A stretch of DNA of 64,000 bases from Hoeflea prorocentri (lineage in GTDB: Bacteria > Pseudomonadota > Alphaproteobacteria > Rhizobiales > Rhizobiaceae): NCBI RefSeq assembly GCF_027944115.1, contig NZ_JAPJZI010000001.1, positions 1,674,001 through 1,738,000 on the forward strand, read 5' to 3'. Position 1 is the stretch's first letter. The number at the start of each line of letters is the position of its first letter. The notes below the pieces were generated by a model. It was not told where the DNA came from, did no database searches, and saw only the letters and a program-made list of their open reading frames with translations. This document shows, one piece after another, positions 57,708 through 64,000 of the stretch. The position numbers were made by a program, and so were the translations under genes.

Positions 57708-58943
57708 ATGAAAAACACGACGCGCTTCAGCAGTCCTTATAATCCGCTCTATTTCCTGGCTTCCTTGGGCAATGGTGGCCTTGCGGTTTCTTTTTTTATG
57801 TATCTGATGTTCATGTTGCCGCATCCGGTGTCGCCCATTCCGACATTTACGACGCTCGCGGGTGTCTTTGCAGCAGGCAACCCGGTGACCATGGCGCTGG
57901 TCTCGGTTGCGGTTGTCGGCATTCTGTACTTCGCCTTCCAGCATTACCGGCTGCTCCTGAGAAACCTGGCGGCCTACAAGGCGTTTCAGCAAACGCCCGC
58001 CTATGAAAAACTCATGTCCGGGAATGCCGAGGTGACCCGCATGGCCATCCCGCTGACCTTGGCCATGAGTATTAATGTCGCCTTTATCCTCGGCGCACTG
58101 TTCGTTCCCGGTCTGTGGGGCGTTGTGGAATATCTGTTCCCGGCAGCAATCGTGGCATTTGGCGCGGTGGCGGTTCTGGCACTGCGGATGTTTGCGTCCT
58201 ATGCAGGCCGGATCCTAACGAATGGACAATTTGAATGGTCTGCGAATAACAGCCTCAGCCAACTCGTCGCCGTCTTTGCCATGTCCATGATCGGTGTCGG
58301 GTTCGCGGCGCCTGCCGCCATGAGCCACGTCCCGACGACGGTGGTAGTCGGCATGGTGCTGTCGATCTTCTTCCTGACCTCTGCGGCCATTTGGGGACTA
58401 ATCATGGTCGTTCTGGGCTTCAAGGATATGCTGGAGCACGGCGTCAGCGAGGAAGGCTCGCCTTCACTCTGGATCATTATCCCGATCGTTACCGTCAGTG
58501 GCATTGCGACTGTACGGCTGTCACACGGCCTGCATCATGTCTTTAACGGTGGACCGGTTCCTTCAGACATGCTCGTCAATATGGCAATCATGCTGTCGGT
58601 TCAGTTGTTGTTCGGCCTGATTGGTTTTGTCACCATGCGCAAGCTCCACTACTTTGCTGACTATATTCATGGTGAAAAGGCGAGCGCCGCATCTTATGCC
58701 CTGATTTGCCCAGGCGTCGCGCTGATGGTGTTCGGAATGTTCTTCCTGCATCCCGGACTGGTCGCCAACGGCATCGTGGACAAGTTCTCTATCGCCTATT
58801 TCATCTTGGTCGCACCGCTGGTCTATCTTCAGTTTGTGACCATCAAGACCATGGTTCTTCTCAACCGGAAACATCTGGGCGGCAGCGGCGCAGCTCAGGC
58901 GAACCCTAGCCGCGGTATGCCAAGCATGGATGCGGCTGAATAG
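57708..58943 (+). CDS. TsoY-like multipass membrane protein
   Basis: 411 residues and about ten predicted membrane helices. The start NPLYFLASLGNGGLAVSFFM and the internal PHPVSPIPTFTTL are like the TsoY-type proteins, some of which are selenoproteins in other bacteria; this one has no in-frame TGA. Overall layout also recalls TDT/SLAC1-type exporters. Function is not established; a sulfur-related role is suggested by an ArsR-type operator shape upstream, but this is inference. It stands between eno and ftsB, usually close neighbours in rhizobia, and looks like an insertion. Confidence 0.65.
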   Translation: MKNTTRFSSPYNPLYFLASLGNGGLAVSFFMYLMFMLPHPVSPIPTFTTLAGVFAAGNPVTMALVSVAVVGILYFAFQHYRLLLRNLAAYKAFQQTPAYEKLMSGNAEVTRMAIPLTLAMSINVAFILGALFVPGLWGVVEYLFPAAIVAFGAVAVLALRMFASYAGRILTNGQFEWSANNSLSQLVAVFAMSMIGVGFAAPAAMSHVPTTVVVGMVLSIFFLTSAAIWGLIMVVLGFKDMLEHGVSEEGSPSLWIIIPIVTVSGIATVRLSHGLHHVFNGGPVPSDMLVNMAIMLSVQLLFGLIGFVTMRKLHYFADYIHGEKASAASYALICPGVALMVFGMFFLHPGLVANGIVDKFSIAYFILVAPLVYLQFVTIKTMVLLNRKHLGGSGAAQANPSRGMPSMDAAE

Positions 58944-59103
58944 GGACTTCTTTGTTCTCGCCGGGGCCGGGCCGCAAACAGGCTTGGCCCTCGGCTGGCT
59001 GCGATAACCCGTTATTAAACTTGTTGCTGCATAACACTGGCAGTTCGGCCTCCGGAGCTTTCAACCCGGATGCCATGTGTTTTGAGTGTAAAGCAGCGTA
59101 AAC

Positions 59104-59421
59104 ATGTCGACACGGCAAAAAAAGATACGAAAAACCGGCCGTTTGATTATTCCGACCATTGCAATCGCCTTTATCAGCTATTTCGGCTTCCATTCGATCA
59201 ATGGCGACAGAGGGCTTAACGCAACGCAGCAGTTTGACGTGCGTAAAGCCCAACTTGAAGCCGAGCTTTCCTCCCTCAAATCAGAGCGCAAGCTGTTGCA
59301 ACAGCAAGTTAAATTGCTGCCGACAAGCGGTCCGGTCGTGCGCGATATGCTCGATGAAAAAGCGCGTCAGGCGCTGAACCTGTCGCGCCCGGACGAGATT
59401 GTTATCTTCGACTATAACTGA
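59104..59421 (+). CDS. ftsB: Septum formation initiator FtsB/DivIC
   Basis: 105 residues. One N-terminal membrane helix (LIIPTIAIAFISYFGFHSI) and a coiled coil (AQLEAELSSLKSERKLLQQQ) ending with KARQALNLSRPDEIVI. It is the small bitopic division protein that works with FtsL and FtsQ. Its position just ahead of pdhA is the standard rhizobial one. Confidence 0.92.
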   Translation: MSTRQKKIRKTGRLIIPTIAIAFISYFGFHSINGDRGLNATQQFDVRKAQLEAELSSLKSERKLLQQQVKLLPTSGPVVRDMLDEKARQALNLSRPDEIVIFDYN

Positions 59422-59560
59422 TTTAACTGTAATCAAGTTAATATTAAAAAAACTGCTTAAAAACAGATATATAGACCGCAACAAAGCTATGCATTTATAA
59501 GCTTGCTGGTCGCTCGGCATTTCCGTAAGGTGGGCACAGAAGAACCATTGGGAGGACCAA

Positions 59561-60631
59561 ATGGCCCCGCGCAAGAATGCAGCGTCTGCCGGCCGTCGTG
59601 CAGCCGCATCCAAATCTACAAAAACAAGATCGAGCAAATCATCGAAACCGGTGATCGGCCAGGAGATCGCCGAGTTCAGCAAAGAACAGGAACTCGAGGT
59701 CTATCGTGAAATGCTGCTGATCCGCCGGTTCGAGGAAAAGGCCGGCCAGCTCTACGGGATGGGTTTTATCGGCGGCTTTTGTCACCTCTATATCGGACAG
59801 GAAGCGGTCATAACCGGCATCGAGCACGCTATGCAGGAAGGCGATCAACTGATCACCGGCTATCGTGATCATGGCCATATGCTTGCGGCGGGCATGTCGG
59901 CGCGCGGTGTCATGGCGGAACTGACGGGACGGCAGAGCGGCTATTCACGCGGCAAGGGCGGCTCGATGCACATGTTCTCTCGTGAAAAGAATTTCTTCGG
60001 TGGCCACGGGATCGTGGGTGCGCAGGTGCCGCTCGGCACGGGCATCGCGCTGGCCAACAAGTACAAGGACAACGGCAAGGTCAGCATCGCGTTTTACGGC
60101 GACGGGGCATCCAATCAGGGCCAGGTCTACGAGAGCTTCAATATGGCGGAACTCTGGCAGCTGCCGGTCGTTTATGTGGTGGAGAACAACCGCTATGCCA
60201 TGGGAACGGCGGTCTCGCGCGCATCCGCCCAGACGGATTTCTCGCAGCGCGGCGTGTCTTTCAATATTCCAGGCTACCAGGTCGACGGGATGGATGTGCG
60301 GGCAGTCAAGGCAGCGGCCGATGCGGCTCTGGAGTTCGCGCGCTCCGGTAAGGGGCCGATCATCCTGGAGATGCTGACCTACCGCTATCGCGGCCACTCC
60401 ATGTCGGATCCGGCCAAATACCGCAGCAAGGATGAAGTGCAGAAAATGCGCTCCGAGCACGACCCGATCGAGCAGGTCAAGGCGCGGCTGCTTGAAAAGG
60501 GCTGGGCCACAGAGGACGAACTCAAGGCCATCGACAAGAGCGTCCGCGACATCGTCGCAGACAGTGCGGAGTTTGCGCAGACGGACCCGGAACCGGATCC
60601 TTCGGAACTCTACACGGACATATTGGCCTAG
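59561..60631 (+). CDS. pdhA: Pyruvate dehydrogenase E1 alpha
   Basis: 356 residues. After a K/A/S-rich leader (1-30) comes FEEKAGQLYGMGFIGGFCHL, the TPP motif with GDGASNQGQVYESFN and VVYVVENNRYAMGT, and the phosphorylation-loop like RYRGHSMSDPAKYR. With PdhB it decarboxylates pyruvate. First of pdhABC; PdhB starts 15 bp after its stop. Confidence 0.97.
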   Translation: MAPRKNAASAGRRAAASKSTKTRSSKSSKPVIGQEIAEFSKEQELEVYREMLLIRRFEEKAGQLYGMGFIGGFCHLYIGQEAVITGIEHAMQEGDQLITGYRDHGHMLAAGMSARGVMAELTGRQSGYSRGKGGSMHMFSREKNFFGGHGIVGAQVPLGTGIALANKYKDNGKVSIAFYGDGASNQGQVYESFNMAELWQLPVVYVVENNRYAMGTAVSRASAQTDFSQRGVSFNIPGYQVDGMDVRAVKAAADAALEFARSGKGPIILEMLTYRYRGHSMSDPAKYRSKDEVQKMRSEHDPIEQVKARLLEKGWATEDELKAIDKSVRDIVADSAEFAQTDPEPDPSELYTDILA

Positions 60632-60646
60632 GTCGGGGGAGAAAAC

Positions 60647-62026
60647 ATGCCAATTGATATTTTGATGCCAGCCCTCTCGCCGACGATGGAGGAGGGCAAC
60701 CTTGCCAAATGGCTGAAGAAAGAAGGTGACAACGTCTCTTCCGGCGACGTGATTGCCGAGATCGAAACGGACAAGGCAACGATGGAAGTCGAAGCTGTTG
60801 ATGAGGGCACGATCGGCAAGATTGTTGTTCCGGAAGGCAGCGAGGGCGTGAAGGTCAATGCCGTCATCGCCGTTCTGCTTCAAGACGGTGAATCGGCCTC
60901 CGATATCGGAAGTGAAACGCCGGCGGCCGTTCCAGCCGCAGAGCCGGTCGCCGAGTCGGCATCGGCTGCACCTGAACCTGTCGCTGCTGCCCCGGCTGCG
61001 GCCGCTGTTCCGTCCGATCCGGATATCCCGGCAGGTACGGAGATGGTCCCCACGACGGTGCGCGAAGCATTGCGTGACGCGATGGCCGAGGAAATGCGCG
61101 CCGATGACGATATCTTCGTGATGGGTGAGGAAGTTGCCGAATATCAGGGCGCTTACAAGGTTACTCAGGGATTGCTCGACGAGTTCGGCGCCCGTCGGGT
61201 GATCGATACGCCCATCACCGAACATGGCTTTGCGGGTGTTGGCGTCGGAGCAGCCATGGCTGGCCTGAAGCCTATCGTTGAATTCATGACCTTCAACTTC
61301 GCCATGCAGGCCATGGACCAGATCATCAACTCGGCGGCAAAGACACGCTATATGTCCGGTGGGCAGATGTCCGCGCCCGTTGTCTTCCGCGGACCGAATG
61401 GCGCCGCAGCACGCGTCGGTGCCCAGCATTCGCAGTGCTATGCATCCTGGTACAGTCATATTCCCGGCCTGAAGGTGGTGATGCCCTATAACGCAGCCGA
61501 TGCGAAGGGCCTTTTGAAAGCCGCGATCCGGGATCCGAACCCGGTCATCTTCCTGGAAAATGAAATCATGTACGGGCACACATTCGACGTGCCCAAGCTG
61601 GATGATTTCGTGCTGCCGATCGGCAAGGCCCGCATTCACCGCAGCGGCAGTGATGTCACCATCGTGTCCTTCGGTATCGGCATGACCTATGCTGAACAGG
61701 CAGCCGACGAGCTTGCGGGAATGGGTATCGAGGCGGAGATCATCGATCTGCGCACAATACGCCCGATGGACATGCCGACCATTCTTGAATCGGTGAAGAA
61801 AACCGGACGTCTGGTCACGGTAGAAGAGGGCTTCCCGCAAAGTTCGGTCGGAACCGAGATCGCAACACGGGTGATGCAAGAGGCGTTCGATTACCTCGAC
61901 GCGCCGGTGCTGACCATTGCGGGCAAGGATGTTCCGATGCCCTACGCCGCCAATCTTGAAAAACTGGCCTTGCCGAATGTCGCCGAAGTCGTCGACGCGG
62001 TCAAAGCCGTGACCTACACGAGCTAA
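60647..62026 (+). CDS. pdhB: Pyruvate dehydrogenase E1 beta with lipoyl domain
   Basis: 459 residues. Residues 1-80 are a lipoyl domain ([20 protein letters not shown]; lipoylated Lys in ETDKA), then an Ala/Pro linker (to ~125), then the transketolase-type beta domain ([46 protein letters not shown]-like C-terminus). A lipoyl domain on E1 beta is a feature of alphaproteobacteria. Its lipoyl domain is about 80% identical to that of the next gene. Confidence 0.97.
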   Translation: MPIDILMPALSPTMEEGNLAKWLKKEGDNVSSGDVIAEIETDKATMEVEAVDEGTIGKIVVPEGSEGVKVNAVIAVLLQDGESASDIGSETPAAVPAAEPVAESASAAPEPVAAAPAAAAVPSDPDIPAGTEMVPTTVREALRDAMAEEMRADDDIFVMGEEVAEYQGAYKVTQGLLDEFGARRVIDTPITEHGFAGVGVGAAMAGLKPIVEFMTFNFAMQAMDQIINSAAKTRYMSGGQMSAPVVFRGPNGAAARVGAQHSQCYASWYSHIPGLKVVMPYNAADAKGLLKAAIRDPNPVIFLENEIMYGHTFDVPKLDDFVLPIGKARIHRSGSDVTIVSFGIGMTYAEQAADELAGMGIEAEIIDLRTIRPMDMPTILESVKKTGRLVTVEEGFPQSSVGTEIATRVMQEAFDYLDAPVLTIAGKDVPMPYAANLEKLALPNVAEVVDAVKAVTYTS

Positions 62027-62038
62027 GGGGGAAGGGAC

Positions 62039-63346
62039 ATGCCGATCAGTATCACCATGCCAGCGCTTTCCCCGACGATGGAAGAGGGCAATCTCGCCAA
62101 GTGGCTCGTCAAGGAAGGCGATAACGTCTCCTCCGGCGACGTGATCGCCGAGATTGAAACCGACAAGGCGACCATGGAAGTCGAAGCGGTGGATGAAGGC
62201 GTCGTCGCAAAGATCCTCGTTCCCGAGGGCACCGAGGGCGTCAAGGTCAATGCGCCGATCGCCATTCTCGCCGAGGAGGGCGAAGATGCGTCTGCCGCTG
62301 CAAGCGCGTCTCCAGCTCCAGCAGAGCCTGCGCCCGCGGCGCCGGCCCCGACACCTGCTGCATCAGAGCCTGCAGCGGTCGCACCCGCTGCTGCTCCGGC
62401 CGTTGTAACGCCGGCTCAAAATACTGCAGGCGGCCGGATCTTCTCATCTCCTCTGGCACGGCGTATCGCCGCAGAGGCAGGTCTCGATCTCTCGGCGATC
62501 AAGGGGACCGGGCCGCATGGCAGGATTGTCAGGCGCGATGTGGACGCGGCCATTGCGGGCGGTGCCAAGGCTGCGCCTGCCGCTGCTGCACCGGCGCCCG
62601 CCGCCGCGCCATCGGACGATCAGACACTCAAACTGTTCGAGGACGGGTCATACGAGCTCGTTCCGCACGACAATATGCGCAAGACGATTGCGAAACGTCT
62701 GGTCGAATCCAAACAGACCGTTCCGCATTTCTACCTGACGGTCGAATGTGAGCTGGATGGGCTTTTGTCTCTGCGCAAACAGCTTAACGAGTCTGCGCCC
62801 GTTCGCGATGACAAGCCGGCCTTCAAATTGTCGGTGAACGATTTTGTCATCAAGGCAATGGCTCTGGCCTTGCGTGATGTCCCGGATGCCAATGCGTCCT
62901 GGACCGAAAGCAACATGGTCATGCACAAGCATTCCGATGTCGGGGTTGCCGTGTCGATACCGGGCGGCTTGATCACTCCGATTGTCCGACAGGCCGAACT
63001 CAAATCGCTGTCGACCATTTCCAACGAGATGAAGGACCTTGCCGGGCGGGCACGGGACCGCAAGCTCATGCCGCAGGAATATCAGGGTGGAACAACGGCC
63101 GTCTCCAATCTCGGAATGTTCGGGGTCAAGGAGTTCTCCGCCGTCATAAACCCACCGCACGCGACCATACTTGCCGTGGGGGCCGGGGAGCAGAGGGCGG
63201 TTGTAAAGGACGGAACACTGGCCGTTGCGACGGTCATGTCGGTCACGTTGTCGACCGATCACCGCGCCGTGGACGGGGCCCTTGGCGCGCAGCTTCTTGC
63301 AGCATTCAAAGGTTATATCGAGAATCCGTTCGCGATGCTCGTATAG
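62039..63346 (+). CDS. pdhC: Dihydrolipoyl acetyltransferase (E2) of pyruvate dehydrogenase
   Basis: 435 residues: lipoyl domain (1-80), A/P-rich linker, E1/E3-binding domain ([37 protein letters not shown]), and the catalytic core ending with the motif [16 protein letters not shown] (active His and Asp). Transfers the acetyl group to CoA. It begins 12 bp after the pdhB stop. E3 (lpd) is not in the window. Confidence 0.97.
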   Translation: MPISITMPALSPTMEEGNLAKWLVKEGDNVSSGDVIAEIETDKATMEVEAVDEGVVAKILVPEGTEGVKVNAPIAILAEEGEDASAAASASPAPAEPAPAAPAPTPAASEPAAVAPAAAPAVVTPAQNTAGGRIFSSPLARRIAAEAGLDLSAIKGTGPHGRIVRRDVDAAIAGGAKAAPAAAAPAPAAAPSDDQTLKLFEDGSYELVPHDNMRKTIAKRLVESKQTVPHFYLTVECELDGLLSLRKQLNESAPVRDDKPAFKLSVNDFVIKAMALALRDVPDANASWTESNMVMHKHSDVGVAVSIPGGLITPIVRQAELKSLSTISNEMKDLAGRARDRKLMPQEYQGGTTAVSNLGMFGVKEFSAVINPPHATILAVGAGEQRAVVKDGTLAVATVMSVTLSTDHRAVDGALGAQLLAAFKGYIENPFAMLV

Positions 63347-63382
63347 CGCTTGCCTTAAGTCAAACGAGGAGAGGAGGTCTAC

Positions 63383-63946
63383 ATGTCGGACCAATTTGAC
63401 AAAAAGGATATCGAGGAAGCCATCGAAAAGCTGAAAGCGGCCTGGGGCTGGTTGGTCGCTATTGGCATCATATCGCTGATTGGCGGCTTTCTGTCATTTG
63501 CCAATCCCATGCAGGCGACCCTGGCGGTCGACTATATTGCCGGTTTCATGTTCATTCTGGTCGGTGTTGCGCAGGTCATTCAGGCCTTTTCGACACGCGG
63601 GGCCGGCGATTTCATGTGGACACTCGGCGTCGGCATTCTGACACTGCTGGTCGGTGCGGTTCTTGTCGGTAATCCGGTTGCCGGCGCTGCGTCACTGACG
63701 ATTATCGTTGCCGTTCTTCTGATCGTGCTTGGGGGAGCGAAGATCGCCTATTCCATCTCCATGCGGCCGGCGGCTGGCTGGGGATGGGTGACGGTTTCGG
63801 GAATTGTATCCGTGTTTCTTGGCGTCCTCATCTTTGCCGAGTTTCCCTGGGCGGCGACTTCGGTTCTCGGGCTTTTCCTCGGCGTGGAACTGACCTTCAA
63901 CGGCGTTGCGCTGTTGATGACCGGTCTTGCGCTCAGGAAAAGCTGA
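63383..63946 (+). CDS. DUF308/HdeD-type membrane protein
   Basis: 187 residues, six predicted membrane helices (IGIISLIGGFLSF, YIAGFMFILVGVAQVI, WTLGVGILTLLVGAVLV, SLTIIVAVLLIVLGGAKIA, VSGIVSVFLGVLIFAE and a last one). Matches the DUF308 family including E. coli HdeD, linked to acid resistance, though the role here is unknown. It follows pdhC by 36 bp with a GAGGAGAGGAGG site, so may be co-transcribed with pdhABC. Confidence 0.85.
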   Translation: MSDQFDKKDIEEAIEKLKAAWGWLVAIGIISLIGGFLSFANPMQATLAVDYIAGFMFILVGVAQVIQAFSTRGAGDFMWTLGVGILTLLVGAVLVGNPVAGAASLTIIVAVLLIVLGGAKIAYSISMRPAAGWGWVTVSGIVSVFLGVLIFAEFPWAATSVLGLFLGVELTFNGVALLMTGLALRKS

Positions 63947-63956
63947 CAAACAAACA

Positions 63957-63978
63957 AAGGGCGGCGAATGCCGCCCTT
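63957..63978. terminator. Hairpin at the right end of the window
   Basis: AAGGGCGGC (63957-63965) and GCCGCCCTT (63970-63978), loop GAAT. No U-tract follows, so a weak terminator or bidirectional hairpin after the DUF308 gene. Confidence 0.6.
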
Positions 63979-64000
63979 CCAGACTGCCAGTGGCATGAAC

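Noticed and set aside
59945-61879. A 644-codon open frame on the minus strand across pdhA and pdhB
   Set aside because: It is antisense to two certain genes, Arg/His/Asp-rich and without a recognisable domain: a by-product of GC-rich codon use.

Overview
The window is about 64 kb of gene-dense DNA of moderately high GC with no rRNA, tRNA, insertion sequence, phage gene or CRISPR array that I can see. Gene content and order (gltA-gltX-comEC-lexA, moeA-moaC-trpC-trpD-ppiD, tpiA-secG-pyrG, eno ... ftsB-pdhABC, PdhB with its own lipoyl domain, several DUF2336/DUF1127-type proteins, a direct-repeat LexA box) point to an alphaproteobacterium of the Hyphomicrobiales (rhizobia-like, possibly a marine Phyllobacteriaceae/Hoeflea-type lineage; the lineage below order is inference).

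Layout. 0-10 kb: 3' part of thrS; a minus-strand group made of a membrane-anchored FGE-like protein and two paralogous exported LysM + solute-binding-domain proteins; DUF2459 and a secreted protein; nitroreductase and flavin reductase; a CitE-like lyase with a MaoC hydratase. 10-20 kb: DUF2336 protein, parE, gltA, gltX, comEC, and lexA with an autoregulatory box in its promoter. 20-31 kb (accessory): methyltransferase, a LuxR-type regulator with a hypothetical partner, then a type I secretion locus of two unusual cargo-like proteins, an ABC exporter and an HlyD-type adaptor, flanked by AT-rich non-coding DNA, followed by a DUF1127 protein. 31-41 kb: a complete-looking upper phenylacetate module: paaN facing paaG-paaI-paaK-paaR(TetR)-paaX-paaABCDE; then an MFS transporter. 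42-51 kb: moeA, moaC, trpC, trpD, ppiD, tpiA, secG, pyrG. 51-64 kb: TetR regulator, 2-oxoacid:ferredoxin oxidoreductase (korAB), VOC protein, eno, a TsoY-like membrane protein behind a palindromic operator, ftsB, pdhABC and a DUF308 membrane protein.

How it fits together. The paa genes would activate phenylacetate (PaaK), epoxidise it (PaaABCDE), isomerise (PaaG) and oxidise the ring-opened aldehyde (PaaN), under two regulators; the promoter of paaA carries a clear sigma70-type core inside an inverted repeat. Citrate synthase, KorAB, enolase, TpiA and PDH form a central-carbon backbone. The most unusual part is the secretion locus at 22.9-30.1 kb: both cargo candidates lack normal RTX arrays but share a motif Q-x-N-x3-D-x-D, repeated six times (once degenerate) in the second protein. 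Other points of interest are the LysM/solute-binding paralogues, a strong minus-strand terminator with no gene in front of it (possible small RNA), and a 12-bp inverted repeat upstream of the TsoY-like gene.
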